A stretch of 64,000 nucleotides of DNA. Origin: Nocardia puris (lineage in GTDB: Bacteria; Actinomycetota; Actinomycetes; Mycobacteriales; Mycobacteriaceae). Positions 1-8,958 of this stretch are shown here, one piece after another. The notes under the pieces were generated by a model. The model was not told the origin of the DNA and ran no database searches. It saw only the letters and a program-made list of their open reading frames with translations. Both the position numbers and the translations under genes were made by a program. The stretch lies in the NCBI RefSeq assembly GCF_003315035.1, contig NZ_QNRE01000007.1, positions 62,001 to 126,000 of the forward strand, in the 5' to 3' direction. Each line of letters begins with the position of its first letter. Position 1 is the stretch's first letter.

Positions 1-870
1 CGCGAGACCACCGTGCCGTGGGGTCTGGAGATCTACCCGCGCTTCAACTCGGCGGGCGATCCCGATCCTATGAGCGGCGTCTCCAACGGCGTGGTCGAGA
101 AGGTCGTGCATCCCACCTTCTTGTACGAGATGGTGTGGAACATCCTGGTCGTGGTGTTGCTGGTGCAGATCGACAAGCGCTGGCGCATCGGCCACGGCCG
201 CCTGTTCGCGCTCTACGTCGCCGGTTACAGCTTCGGCCGTTTCTTCGTGGAGCTGATGCGCGACGACGAGGCCACCACCATCGCGGGCATCCGCATCAAC
301 TCGTTCACCTCGGCGATCGTCTTCCTCGCGGCCATGGCGTATTTCGTGTTCGCGACCAAGGGGCGCGAGGCCGCCGCCCTGCTGCAACCGGGTGCCATGA
401 CGCGGCCGTGGCCGTGGCAGTTCGGCAAGCTGCGCGAGGTGGGGGAAGCCGCGTCGGCGGCCGGTGCCGTGGAAGGCGCGACGCTGACGAAAACCGCTGT
501 CTCCGAGAAGGATTCGGAGACCGGGGGAGACAGCGCGGGGAAGGACGAGTCCGGTGGCGGGAAGCCGAAGCTGGACAAGGACGAGTCGGCTTCGGCGGCA
601 GCGGATTCCGGCGACGACGAATCGGCGGGCGAGACCGGCGATTCCGGGTCGGCGAAGGGCGACGGGTCCGACGCAGAGAAGGGTGCGGACGCCGAGTCGG
701 GTGCGGATGTCGAGCCGAAGTCCGTAACCGAGTCGAAGTCCGAGACCGACACCAAGTCGAAGTCCGAGACCTCAGAGTCGGACGCCGAGGCGGCCGCCAC
801 CGACGACCCCAAGGCCGACGAGCCGAAGAACGGCACGGCGACCCCCGCGAAGTCCAAGGCCGCCGAGTAA
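1..870 (+). CDS. lgt: Prolipoprotein diacylglyceryl transferase, C-terminal part (5' end outside window)
   Basis: Membrane enzyme that moves diacylglyceryl from phosphatidylglycerol to the lipobox cysteine of prelipoproteins. The frame is open from base 1, so the N-terminus lies upstream. Visible Lgt hallmarks are ETTVPWGLEIYPR, VHPTFLYEMVWN and YSFGRFFVELMRDD, followed by the last membrane segment. After about residue 130 of the visible part the protein becomes a long hydrophilic tail rich in Ser, Glu, Asp, Lys and Ala, with repeated KSE/DAE-like units, ending at a TAA. Acidic or charged C-terminal tails are common in actinobacterial Lgt; this one is about 125 residues. Lgt serves the lipoproteins encoded elsewhere in the window (amino-acid binding proteins, MceE). 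Confidence 0.95.
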   Translation, partial: RETTVPWGLEIYPRFNSAGDPDPMSGVSNGVVEKVVHPTFLYEMVWNILVVVLLVQIDKRWRIGHGRLFALYVAGYSFGRFFVELMRDDEATTIAGIRINSFTSAIVFLAAMAYFVFATKGREAAALLQPGAMTRPWPWQFGKLREVGEAASAAGAVEGATLTKTAVSEKDSETGGDSAGKDESGGGKPKLDKDESASAAADSGDDESAGETGDSGSAKGDGSDAEKGADAESGADVEPKSVTESKSETDTKSKSETSESDAEAAATDDPKADEPKNGTATPAKSKAAE

Positions 871-1075
871 CCACCCGCCCGGCCGAATCGCGCGCGGACG
901 TGAACGAATCCACGCCCGCGCGCGATAACGACTCGGAGCCCGCCGCCGGAACGTCTCGGCGGTGGACACGACAAGAACGCTCGCCGCGGCGAGAATGACT
1001 CGGGATCGCCGCCCGTCCGGCGGTGATCCCGATCGGGGCCAGCACCTGGTTGCCCGCAGGATGAGGAGGACGTGA

Positions 1076-1537
1076 GTGACCGACCCCTATCAGAACCAGC
1101 CGGGCGCCGGCGGCCCGCAGTACGGCCCGCCCGGTACGGGCCCGAATCTGGGCAAGGATACGAGCCAACCGCACTACGAGCAGGCCCAGTACGGCCAGCA
1201 GCAGCCGTACCCCCAGCCCGGCCCCTACGGCCAGCCGCCGCAGGGCGCGTATCCGCCCCCGTATGGTCCGCCCGGCTACAACCCGGCCGACCCCGAGGCG
1301 CCGTTCGGCCGTGACTACTACGGCGTGCCCTACTCCGACAAGCAGAAGATCATCGCGGGCATCCTGCAACTGCTGATCGGCACCCTCGGCATCGGCCGCT
1401 TCTACTTGGGCTACACCACGATCGGCATCCTCCAGATCATCACCTGCGGTGGTTTCGGCATCTGGTCGCTCATCGACGCGATCCTGATCTTGATGGGCAA
1501 GGTGCCCGACGCCAACGGGCGTCCCCTGCGGGACTGA
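1076..1537 (+). CDS. TM2 domain-containing membrane protein
   Basis: 153-residue protein starting at a GTG with AGGAGG about 8 bases upstream. Residues 1-75 are a disordered region rich in Pro, Gly, Tyr and Gln. Residues 80-145 are a TM2 domain: two hydrophobic helices joined by a short turn, with the typical IAGILQLLIGTLGIGRFYLG start and a GGFGIWSLIDAILIL second helix. TM2 proteins are small membrane proteins of unknown biochemical role. It sits between lgt and the amino-acid transporter genes and is followed by a strong hairpin, so it probably has its own transcript or ends the lgt transcript. Confidence 0.9.
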   Translation: MTDPYQNQPGAGGPQYGPPGTGPNLGKDTSQPHYEQAQYGQQQPYPQPGPYGQPPQGAYPPPYGPPGYNPADPEAPFGRDYYGVPYSDKQKIIAGILQLLIGTLGIGRFYLGYTTIGILQIITCGGFGIWSLIDAILILMGKVPDANGRPLRD

Positions 1538-1543
1538 GCACGA

Positions 1544-1573
1544 CGCGGGCGTCGCCGGAGCGCGGCGCCCGCG
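1544..1573 (+). terminator. Candidate terminator after the TM2 gene
   Basis: Eight-base perfect GC stem CGCGGGCG / CGCCCGCG (1544-1551 with 1566-1573) a few bases after the TM2 stop codon. No long T-run follows, as is usual in high-GC actinomycetes. Confidence 0.5.
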
Positions 1574-1700
1574 GCATTTCCGGCCGGGTTTTCATTCCGC
1601 ATGATTCGAATACTGGCCATTCGGCCCGCAGGGGCGTATGTTTCCCCGGTCCTGTGTGTCGCGTTGGGGGTCCCGCCCCGCGCAGAAGAGAGGGATCTCC

Positions 1701-2453
1701 GTGCGTCGCAAGCTGTTCGCCGCCGTGTTCGCCGTCGTCGCCGCCACCGGCCTCACCGCGTGCGGTGGTTCCGACGACCCGTCCGTCCTGAAGATCGGTA
1801 CCGAGGGCACCTACGCGCCCTTCAGCTTCCAGGGCACCGACGGCGCCCTGACCGGGTACGACGTGGAAGTGGCCCGCGCCGTGGGCGACAAGCTCGGCCG
1901 CACCGTGGAATTCGTGCAGACCCCGTGGGACGCGATCTTCGCGGGTCTGGAGTCCAAGCGCTTCGACGTGGTCGCCAACCAGGTCACCATCACCGACGAC
2001 CGCAAGACCAAGTACGCCTTCTCCGCGCCCTACACCGTGTCCCAGGGCGTGGTCGTGACCCGCGCCGACGACAACTCCGTCGCGAGCCTGGCCGACGTGG
2101 CGGGCAAGACCTGCGCGCAGACCGTCACCAGCAACTGGGGCGCCGCGGCCACCGAGGCCGGCGCGAACGTGGAGGGCGTCGAGGGCTGGGTGCAGGCCAT
2201 CCAGCTGCTCAAGAGCGGGCGCGTCGACTGCACCCTCAACGACAGCCTGGTGGTGCGCGAGTATCTGAAGACCTCCGGTGACGCGTCGGTGAAGATCGCC
2301 ACCGAGACCGGCGAGACCAGCGAGATGGCCTTCGCCGCCCGCCAGGACGACCCGGTGGTCGCCGAACTGGACCGCGCGCTGTCCGAGCTGCGCGCCGACG
2401 GCACGCTCGCGCGGATCTCGGAGAAGTACTTCGGCACCGACGTGAGCCAGTAA
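1701..2453 (+). CDS. Amino-acid ABC transporter, substrate-binding lipoprotein
   Basis: Family 3 periplasmic-binding-type protein of 250 residues. The GTG at 1701 is chosen because it gives a clean lipoprotein signal (MRRKLFAAVFAVV, lipobox LTAC at about residue 20) and lies behind AGAAGAGAGGGA; the frame extends upstream to 1638 but that part does not look coding. The mature part opens with LKIGTEGTYAPFSFQ and has GALTGYDVEVARAVGDKLG, both typical of polar amino-acid binding proteins, and ends ARISEKYFGTDVS. It lies 6 bases before the permease gene, so the two form an operon. Ligand not assigned; a glutamine, cystine or other polar amino acid is likely from the family. Confidence 0.92.
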   Translation: MRRKLFAAVFAVVAATGLTACGGSDDPSVLKIGTEGTYAPFSFQGTDGALTGYDVEVARAVGDKLGRTVEFVQTPWDAIFAGLESKRFDVVANQVTITDDRKTKYAFSAPYTVSQGVVVTRADDNSVASLADVAGKTCAQTVTSNWGAAATEAGANVEGVEGWVQAIQLLKSGRVDCTLNDSLVVREYLKTSGDASVKIATETGETSEMAFAARQDDPVVAELDRALSELRADGTLARISEKYFGTDVSQ

Positions 2454-2459
2454 CCGTCC

Positions 2460-3128
2460 GTGGACGCCGCCACCTGGGAGCTGATCCGGCGCAATCTGTG
2501 GCCGATGCTGGAGGCCACCGTCACCACGACGATCCCGCTGACCGTCATCAGCTTCTCGATCGGCTTGGTGCTGGCGCTGTTCCTCGCGCTGGCGCGGCTG
2601 TCACCGCTGTGGTGGCTGTCCGCGCCCGCGCGGTTCTACATCTCGATCATCCGCGGGACGCCGCTGCTGGTGCAGTTGTTCATCGTGTTCTACGCGCTGC
2701 CGCAGATGGACATCGTCATCGATCCGTTCCCTGCGGCGGTGATCGCGTTCAGCCTGAACGTGGGCGGGTACGCGGCCGAGGTCGTGCGCGCGGCGATCCT
2801 GAGCGTCGCGAAGGGACAGTGGGAGGCGGCGCAGGCGCTCGGTATGACCTACCCGCAGACGCTGGGGTTGATCATCCTGCCGCAGGCCTCGCGGATCGCG
2901 GTGCCGCCGCTGTCGAACACGCTGATCTCGCTGGTCAAGGACACCTCGCTGGCCTCGACCATCCTGGTCACCGAACTGCTGCGCACCGCGCAGCTGGCCG
3001 CGGCGCCGACCTTCGACTTCTTCGCGCTCTACGGCGTCGCGGCGCTCTACTACTGGGTGATCTGCCTGATCCTGGGGTTCGCACAGACCCGGCTGGAGAC
3101 GAAGTTGTCCAAGCACGTCGCCGTCTGA
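2460..3128 (+). CDS. Amino-acid ABC transporter permease (HisM/GlnP type)
   Basis: 222-residue inner-membrane permease starting at GTG. It carries the amino-acid permease signature: RGTPLLVQLFIVFYALPQ in the first half and the EAA loop GQWEAAQALGMTYPQTLGLIILPQA, which docks the ATPase, near residues 120-145. About five membrane helices are visible. It is co-transcribed with the binding protein just upstream. No cognate ATP-binding gene follows; the next gene is an unrelated secreted protein, so the ATPase must be shared or encoded elsewhere. Confidence 0.93.
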   Translation: MDAATWELIRRNLWPMLEATVTTTIPLTVISFSIGLVLALFLALARLSPLWWLSAPARFYISIIRGTPLLVQLFIVFYALPQMDIVIDPFPAAVIAFSLNVGGYAAEVVRAAILSVAKGQWEAAQALGMTYPQTLGLIILPQASRIAVPPLSNTLISLVKDTSLASTILVTELLRTAQLAAAPTFDFFALYGVAALYYWVICLILGFAQTRLETKLSKHVAV

Positions 3129-3170
3129 GCCCGGCGAGTCCGCCCGGAATCCGGCCTCCGGCGTTGTTCA

Positions 3171-4286
3171 ATGGGTGACATGTCCGGTTTCACGGCGCGC
3201 GTGCGGGTCGGGGCGGTGGTCACAGGCCTGATCGCCGCGTCGGCGGTGTGGGCGGCCGCGCCGGCCTCGGCGCAGCTGCCGGACGAATGCACGCGCGACG
3301 GCCGCACCGTCACCTGCGTCTTCGACACCCCGGGCACGGCCTACACGCGCGGCGGTGTGCTGTTCACCCTGCCGTTCCCGGTCACGAACGTGCACATCCT
3401 CGCGATCGGAGGTCGCGGCGGCGAGAGCTGCTGCCACGTGGTGGCCCCGGGCGGGCGCGCCGCCGTGGCGAGCGGGTCGGTGCTGGTGCCGCCCGGCGCG
3501 ACGCTGTTCGTGGACGTGGGCGAGAACGGCGACGATCCGGTGCCCGCGAACGCCACCATGCGTGGCGGCGGGGCGGGCGGCGGCGCGTGGAGCGGTGAGG
3601 TGGTGGACGGGCGCTACGACCCGCACCCGCATTTCGAGCACCCGTTCGTGCATGGCGGGCGGGGCGGCGGAGCCTCGTCGGTCGCGGTGGCCGTCAATGC
3701 CGCTGACATCGAGGCGTACGGGGTGGCGCCGCTGGTCTCGGCGGGTGGCGGTGGCGGCGGCGCGGCGACCTGGTCGGGCATCCTGTCGCCCGGCGGGGAC
3801 GCGGGCGCGCCGGGCGCCGGTCCGCGCGGCGGCGGCGCGGGGCCCAACACCTGGCCGCTCGCCAGCCTCAACCCGTTCGCGGCGGGCATCGCGCCGGGCG
3901 GCGCGGCCGGGGCACCAGACATCATCGAGCAAGGGACGACGCATACCTGCGCCGCCGGGTGCGGCAAGCCCGGCTGGGGCACGCGCGGCGGCGCGGGCGG
4001 CCTCGTCATCGCGCCCGGGCAGGTAATACCTTGGGAAGGCTCGCTTTTCGCGCCGGAGGGCGCGGCGCACGGTGCCGGCGGCGGGGGCGGAGGCGGCGGC
4101 TGGTACGGCGGCGGTGGTGGCAGCGCGGGAGGGCGGTTCAACCCGGTCGTCGACCCCGCCGACGGGGGTGTGCCGCCCGGTGGCGGCGGTGGCGGTTCGT
4201 CGGTGATCCCGGCGGGTGGCGCCCTCACCCTGGCCGCCCCTGATTCGGCGCCGCGCGTGGTGCTCACCTTCGACGTTCCGGCCTGA
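3171..4286 (+). CDS. Secreted glycine-rich protein
   Basis: 371 residues if started at the ATG at 3171; a second ATG at 3180 is equally possible and no clear ribosome site decides. It has an N-terminal signal peptide ending PASAQ. The mature protein begins with a cysteine-containing strand (CTRDGRTVTCVF), then TVPAG-like strands (LFTLPFPVTNVHILAIGG), and then many GGRGG, GGGGGGG and PGG runs to the end. The pattern resembles the Gly_rich family seen in bacterial surface proteins and the glycine-rich part of ALK-type receptors. It contains several Cys (CC at about residue 85; CAAGC near 262). Function unknown; an exported or surface protein is the inference. Confidence 0.8.
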   Translation: MGDMSGFTARVRVGAVVTGLIAASAVWAAAPASAQLPDECTRDGRTVTCVFDTPGTAYTRGGVLFTLPFPVTNVHILAIGGRGGESCCHVVAPGGRAAVASGSVLVPPGATLFVDVGENGDDPVPANATMRGGGAGGGAWSGEVVDGRYDPHPHFEHPFVHGGRGGGASSVAVAVNAADIEAYGVAPLVSAGGGGGGAATWSGILSPGGDAGAPGAGPRGGGAGPNTWPLASLNPFAAGIAPGGAAGAPDIIEQGTTHTCAAGCGKPGWGTRGGAGGLVIAPGQVIPWEGSLFAPEGAAHGAGGGGGGGGWYGGGGGSAGGRFNPVVDPADGGVPPGGGGGGSSVIPAGGALTLAAPDSAPRVVLTFDVPA

Positions 4287-4392
4287 TCACCGGTGCGCGC
4301 TCGGCGACACCGACCTGTGCGAACTGGTTTACCGAACGGTCACCCCGTCGCGGTGAGCTCTCGCGCTCCGACAGGACTAGGCTCGACGTGTG

Positions 4393-5811
4393 ATGCGACG
4401 GACGAAGATTGTGTGCACGCTCGGCCCGGCCACTGCCACCGAGGACCGTATCCGCGAACTCGTCGAGAGCGGCATGGACGTGGCCCGGCTCAACTTCAGC
4501 CACGGTGAGCACGCCGACCACGCGGAGAACTACAAGAAGGTGCGCCAGGCCTCCGACCACGTCGGCAGAGCGGTCGGCATCCTCGCCGACCTACAGGGCC
4601 CCAAGATCCGGCTCGGCCGGTTCACCGAGGGCCGCACGATGTGGGCGACCGGCGAGGAAGTCCGCATCACCGTCGACGATGTCGAAGGCACGCGCGACCG
4701 CGTGTCCACCACCTACAAGGAACTCGCCAAGGACGCCAAACCCGGCGACCGGCTGCTCGTCGACGACGGCAAGGTCGGCCTGAGCGTCACCGCGGTCGAC
4801 GGCAACGACGTGGTCTGTCGGGTGACCGAGGGCGGTCCGGTCTCCAACAACAAGGGCGTCTCGCTGCCCGGCATGGACGTGTCGGTGCCCGCGCTCTCCG
4901 AGAAGGACATCGAGGACCTCGAGTTCGCGCTGAAGCTCGGCGTCGATTTCATCGCGCTGTCGTTCGTGCGCTCGCCCTCGGACGTGGAACTGGTGCACGA
5001 CGTGATGGACCGCGTCGGGCGCCGGGTGCCGGTGATCGGCAAGCTGGAGAAGCCGGAGGCCATCGACAACCTCGAGGCGATCGTGCTGGCCTTCGACGCC
5101 ATCATGGTCGCGCGCGGCGACCTCGGCGTGGAGCTGCCGCTCGAGCAGGTGCCGCTGGTGCAGAAGCGCGCCATCCAGATGGCGCGCGAGAACGCCAAAC
5201 CGGTCATCGTGGCCACCCAGATGCTGGAATCCATGATCGAGAACTCGCGCCCCACCCGCGCCGAGGCCAGCGACGTGGCCAACGCGGTGCTCGACGGCGC
5301 CGACGCGGTGATGCTGTCGGGCGAGACCTCGGTCGGCGCGTACCCGATCGAGACGGTGCGCACCATGGCGCGGATCGTGCACGCGGTCGAGGCCGAGTCC
5401 TCCACCCGGGTGCCGCCGCTGACCCACGTGCCGCGCACCAAGCGCGGCGTCATCTCCTACGCCGCGCGCGATATCGGCGAGCGGCTCAACGCGAAGGCCC
5501 TGGTGGCGTTCACCCAGTCCGGCGACACCGTGCGCCGCCTGGCCCGCCTGCACACGCCGCTGCCGCTGCTGGCGTTCACGCCGCTGCCGGAGGTGCGCAG
5601 CCAGCTGGCGCTGACCTGGGGCACCGAGACGTTCATCGTGCCGACGGTGGACAGCACCGACGCCATGATCCACCAGGTGGACCAGTCGCTGCTGTCCATG
5701 GGGCGATACACCAAGGGCGACCTGGTGGTCATCGTCGCGGGCTCCCCGCCCGGTACTGTCGGGTCCACCAACCTGATCCACGTGCACCGCATCGGTGAGG
5801 AGGACCATTAG
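4393..5811 (+). CDS. pyk: Pyruvate kinase
   Basis: Glycolytic enzyme converting phosphoenolpyruvate and ADP to pyruvate and ATP. About 472 residues, normal length for bacterial PK. Signature pieces: RRTKIVCTLGPAT at the N-terminus, ARLNFSHG, the B domain (about 70-170), VIGKLEKPEAIDN with the catalytic Lys, MVARGDLGVELP and ATQMLESM, and the C-terminal allosteric domain from about residue 345. A GTG lies directly before the ATG used here (4390), so either codon may start. It is followed by tesB across a short overlap region, the same order as in mycobacteria. Confidence 0.97.
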   Translation: MRRTKIVCTLGPATATEDRIRELVESGMDVARLNFSHGEHADHAENYKKVRQASDHVGRAVGILADLQGPKIRLGRFTEGRTMWATGEEVRITVDDVEGTRDRVSTTYKELAKDAKPGDRLLVDDGKVGLSVTAVDGNDVVCRVTEGGPVSNNKGVSLPGMDVSVPALSEKDIEDLEFALKLGVDFIALSFVRSPSDVELVHDVMDRVGRRVPVIGKLEKPEAIDNLEAIVLAFDAIMVARGDLGVELPLEQVPLVQKRAIQMARENAKPVIVATQMLESMIENSRPTRAEASDVANAVLDGADAVMLSGETSVGAYPIETVRTMARIVHAVEAESSTRVPPLTHVPRTKRGVISYAARDIGERLNAKALVAFTQSGDTVRRLARLHTPLPLLAFTPLPEVRSQLALTWGTETFIVPTVDSTDAMIHQVDQSLLSMGRYTKGDLVVIVAGSPPGTVGSTNLIHVHRIGEEDH

Positions 5812-5812
5812 A

Positions 5813-6718
5813 GTGAGCGCTTCGCTACGCGACACCGTCGGCACCGAGGAGCCGGCGCGGCGGTCCGATCTGGAGGTGTTGCTCGGTCTGCTCGACCTCG
5901 AGCAGATGGACGAGGACGTGTTCGTCGGACACCATCCGGAGAAGGTCTGGAGCAGGACCTTCGGCGGTCAGCTGGTCGCGCAGGCGATCATGGCGGCCGG
6001 TCGCACCGTCGGCGACCGGCCCGTGCACGCGGTGAACGCGCATTTCGTGCGCGGCGGCGACACCAAGAAGCCGATCGAGTACCGGGTCGACCGGCACCGC
6101 GACGGCCGCGCCTTCGCCAACCGCACCGTCACGGCGGTGCAGGACGACCAGGAGCTGTTCGTCATGCTGGCGGCGTTCCAGGACTGGGGCAAGGGGCTCG
6201 AACACGCCCACGCCCAGCCGGAGGTGCCCGATCCGGAGAGCCTGCCGCGCGTGGAGGAGAGCTTCGAAGGCTTGGAGGACAAGCTGGAGATGTTCGTCAA
6301 CGCGCCGCACCCCATCGATATGCGGTACACGAACGATCCCGCGTGGATTCTGAAGGGCACGGGGGAGAAGCTCAATCACAATCGCGTCTGGATGCGGGCC
6401 GACGGCACCCTGCCCGACGATCCGCTGATTCACGTGGCGACGCTGGGTTATTCGTCGGACACCACGGTGCTCGATTCCATCATCACCACCCACGGCCTCT
6501 CGTGGGGCCTGGACCGGATCGTGGCGGCCACCGTGAACCATTCCATCTGGTTCCACCGGCCGTTCCGCTTCGACGACTGGGCGCTGTATTGCACGGAATC
6601 GCCGGTGGCGGCGGGCTCGCGCGGATTGGCGACGGGGCGGTTCTATTCGCGTTCGGGTGAATTGCTCGCGACCACCGTGCAGGAAGGGTTGATCCGGCAC
6701 TTCCCGTCGCGGCGGTGA
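5813..6718 (+). CDS. tesB: Acyl-CoA thioesterase II (TesB family)
   Basis: Double-hotdog thioesterase, 301 residues, that hydrolyses acyl-CoAs to free fatty acid and CoA. The GTG at 5813 is preferred to the upstream in-frame GTG at 5795 because an AGGAGG sits 11 bases before it. Seen: HPEKVWSRTFGGQLVAQA (first hotdog, start), VHAVNAHFVRGGD, LDSIITTHGLSWGLDRIVAATVNHSIWFHRPF, and the ending ATGRFYSRSGELLATTVQEGLIR typical of TesB. It directly follows pyk, with which it is probably co-transcribed. Confidence 0.95.
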   Translation: MSASLRDTVGTEEPARRSDLEVLLGLLDLEQMDEDVFVGHHPEKVWSRTFGGQLVAQAIMAAGRTVGDRPVHAVNAHFVRGGDTKKPIEYRVDRHRDGRAFANRTVTAVQDDQELFVMLAAFQDWGKGLEHAHAQPEVPDPESLPRVEESFEGLEDKLEMFVNAPHPIDMRYTNDPAWILKGTGEKLNHNRVWMRADGTLPDDPLIHVATLGYSSDTTVLDSIITTHGLSWGLDRIVAATVNHSIWFHRPFRFDDWALYCTESPVAAGSRGLATGRFYSRSGELLATTVQEGLIRHFPSRR

Positions 6719-6738
6719 GTAGCGCGGCGCACCGCGGA

Positions 6739-6757
6739 ATTCGGGTGGGCGCCGAAT
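6739..6757. terminator. Weak hairpin between converging genes
   Basis: ATTCGG / CCGAAT stem (6 pairs, 7-base loop) between the tesB stop and the stop of the gene on the opposite strand. Placed where a bidirectional terminator is expected, but the stem is short. Confidence 0.3.
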
Positions 6758-6767
6758 CACCCGGACG

Positions 6768-7175
6768 CTAGAGGATTTCGCGTTCGGTGTCGAAATCGAA
6801 GCTGTCGCGGCGCTGCACGCGAATCGTGCGCGGCACGTCCAGATCGGCCGTGCCGCAAGACGTTTCGAGTTCGCGTTGCAGCGCGGCAAGTCCCTGCACG
6901 GTGAGGGCGCGGGGCGCGCCGACGAGGCTGAGCGCGATCTCGTAGGTGCGCCGGGTCCCCGGGTGCAGGCCGGGATGGTCCACGCGCCACTGGGTTTCGA
7001 GCAGCGCGTGGGCGGGCGTGTCGGCGTCGACCGGCAGCGTGAAACGCCAGGCGAACACGTCGCGGTCCTGGAGGTGGTCGTCGACGACCGCGCGCACCGA
7101 CTCGACGACCCGGTCGAGCGTTTCCGGTGTCACATAAACATGAAGCGAAACATCCGAAATAGTGCGTTTCGGCAT
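6768..7175 (-). CDS. Hypothetical protein, 135 residues
   Basis: Converges on tesB. The ATG at 7175 has CAGGAA upstream. No signal peptide or membrane helix is visible; the sequence alternates strands and helices (VSLHVYVTPETLDRVVESV, FAWRFTLPVDADTP, RRTYEIALSLVGAPRALTV) like a small alpha/beta domain. The opposite strand is also open over much of this stretch, but codon use fits the minus strand, with high GC at third positions. I do not recognise the family. Confidence 0.65.
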   Translation of the reverse strand: MPKRTISDVSLHVYVTPETLDRVVESVRAVVDDHLQDRDVFAWRFTLPVDADTPAHALLETQWRVDHPGLHPGTRRTYEIALSLVGAPRALTVQGLAALQRELETSCGTADLDVPRTIRVQRRDSFDFDTEREIL

Positions 7176-7275
7176 GCCTGATTCCTGTCCTGTGTCGAAC
7201 CATCAACGGCGGAGTTGTCGGGGAGTGTAGTGCCTCGGTGGGGTGGTGCGACACAGTTGGTGGCGCGCGTCCCCG

Positions 7276-7896
7276 TTACCGGACGCGCTGCGCCGCCAGG
7301 AAAGCCGACAGCGGAGCCGGTCCGCGACCGCCGGGTTGCAGCACCAGCCCCGGTCGCTCGTCGTCGGCGCGGCCCGTCTCGTGCGGGGCCAGCGCCAGCA
7401 GCAGCGGCACCAGCGCCTCGGCGATCCGGTCGCCGACCTCGCAGTACGCCGCGGGGGACAGGCCGACCGGATCGGCGATGTTCTCCCGCCCCACCAACGC
7501 CAGATCGTTGCGCGCCTGATGCAGTTCGGCCACGGTGCGGGCGCCGGTCACCTTGGCGATGCGGCGCGCCTCGAGGAGCGTGAACGTGCGCGAGGCCGCC
7601 CCGAACGCCATCTCGCTCGCCTGGTCACGGATCTGCTCGGTCATCGTCAGGACCAGGTCGGCGCGGTCGATGTGTTCCGGTTTGAGTTTGCGCGCCCGGA
7701 ATCCTTCCGGGTCGGCGCCGAGGCCCGAGATCGTCTGGGCGGCAAGTGGTTCCACCGGGAAGCCGACGAGCGCGCGGGTGCCCGCGCTGTCCGCGGTGAG
7801 GCCCGGCAGGGGATGTTCGACGGCGAGGGCGCGGGCGAGCCGCTCGGCGATCGCCGAACGGCAGACGTTGCCGTTGCAGACGAACAGGACGTGCAT
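7276..7896 (-). CDS. Low-molecular-weight protein tyrosine phosphatase
   Basis: 206 residues, somewhat longer than the usual ~150-160 of the family. The P-loop CX5RS is at residues 7-14 (CNGNVCRS, preceded by VLFVC), and the acid/base Asp-Pro of the family is seen late in IADPVGLSPAAY. The segment RARKLKPEHIDRADLVLTMT matches the family's middle part. The last ~35 residues, after the catalytic domain, are Pro/Gly/Ala rich and probably disordered. Such enzymes remove phosphate from protein tyrosine and in actinomycetes have signalling or cell-surface roles; arsenate reductases share the fold. It faces away from the defence-like operon and has its own promoter region. Confidence 0.88.
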   Translation of the reverse strand: MHVLFVCNGNVCRSAIAERLARALAVEHPLPGLTADSAGTRALVGFPVEPLAAQTISGLGADPEGFRARKLKPEHIDRADLVLTMTEQIRDQASEMAFGAASRTFTLLEARRIAKVTGARTVAELHQARNDLALVGRENIADPVGLSPAAYCEVGDRIAEALVPLLLALAPHETGRADDERPGLVLQPGGRGPAPLSAFLAAQRVR

Positions 7897-8448
7897 GCGT
7901 TCACGGTAATTCGGCCGTTGCCCGTTCAGAAGTCCGAAAAGACCGGATCACACCCGCGCGGACATATATTCATCCGCGCGTCGCATGTTGTACACGAACC
8001 TCACCGGAGAATCAATCGCGCGGCGCGAGGAATATCATGTGCGAGCGCTGTGCCTATGGCGACAGTACCCGTGCGCTTCGAGCTTCAATCATCGGGGTGC
8101 GCGTGCACACGGTTATTCCTCGGACGAATAGGTGGACCCGGCAACCATCAGGGGTTTTCCGGAGCGCGGCCGAGGGCGTGATGAACCCGCAATACCCATT
8201 CGGCATGAATTGTGTTCGCTGCGACTCCTGTTCGGATCGGCGACGTTTCGTGGTTTTCGGCGGCGGATTCGACAGCGCCCGGCCGAATCGAGCAGGCCGA
8301 GTCGGCGGTTCGCGATGTCGCGGAACGAAGCCCGCGCACCGGGTCCGAGATTCCCGCGAACACCGCGACATGCGCGTGCGCCGGGGCTAGAGTGTCGTCG
8401 GTTGCCGGGTATCGGGCACTCGATCATGTTCGCGCGGAAGGGGATTCG
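7897..8448. other. Long intergenic stretch, divergent promoter region
   Basis: No convincing gene. Base composition is visibly less GC-rich than the flanking genes. It contains an inverted repeat CGCGCGGA (7955-7962) / TCCGCGCG (7973-7980) around an AT-rich core, and a TAGAGT -10-like hexamer near 8389-8394, upstream of the DUF4365-type gene. It must hold the promoters for the phosphatase (leftward) and the four-gene operon (rightward). Confidence 0.5.
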
Positions 8449-8958
8449 GTGCTCGACAGGGCGAATCACCAGGGCAAGTTCGGCACCGACTACGTGCGCG
8501 TGCTGGCCTCGGCCGCCGGGCTGATCTGGTCGCAGGACGACGTGGACCTCGACGGCGTCGACCTGTGCCTGAAACTCCCCGGCCGCACCCCGAGCGGCTT
8601 CTCCCCGCGCATCGACGTCCAGGTGAAGACGGTGTCGCGGCTGCCGGTCCGCGGCGGCCACCTCGATTACGACGGGCTCGGCCGCGCCCAGTTCGACAAG
8701 TTGGCGGGCACCGGCTCGACCGTGCCGCGCTACCTGTTCGTGATCCACGTGCCGCCGCGCGCCGGTGAATACGCCGACCTGCGCACCGCCGGACTCCTGC
8801 TCCGGCACATCGGCTACTACCTGCCGCTGCACGACCGGCCCCCGCTGCCCGCGACCGACGCGCGCGGCCGAGTTCGCGTGCACATCCCGGTGGGCAACGT
8901 GCTCACGGCGGACGGGTTGCGCGCGCTGGTCGCCGGTTCCGCGATCGTCCCGGCATGA
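8449..8958 (+). CDS. DUF4365-like protein, first gene of candidate defence operon
   Basis: 169 residues from the GTG at 8449, chosen because GGAAGGGGA lies just upstream and the DUF4365-like part starts right there; the frame runs further up to 8212 without coding character. Seen: NHQGKFGTDYVRVLASAAGLIWSQ near the start, then DVDLDGVDLCLK and PRIDVQVKTVS, an arrangement (D...xVQVKT) like the core of PD-(D/E)XK nucleases, which DUF4365 resembles. A later segment YLFVIHVP fits the family. It overlaps the next gene by ATGA, so the two are translationally coupled. Nuclease activity is an inference from fold similarity, not shown. Confidence 0.75.
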   Translation: MLDRANHQGKFGTDYVRVLASAAGLIWSQDDVDLDGVDLCLKLPGRTPSGFSPRIDVQVKTVSRLPVRGGHLDYDGLGRAQFDKLAGTGSTVPRYLFVIHVPPRAGEYADLRTAGLLLRHIGYYLPLHDRPPLPATDARGRVRVHIPVGNVLTADGLRALVAGSAIVPA

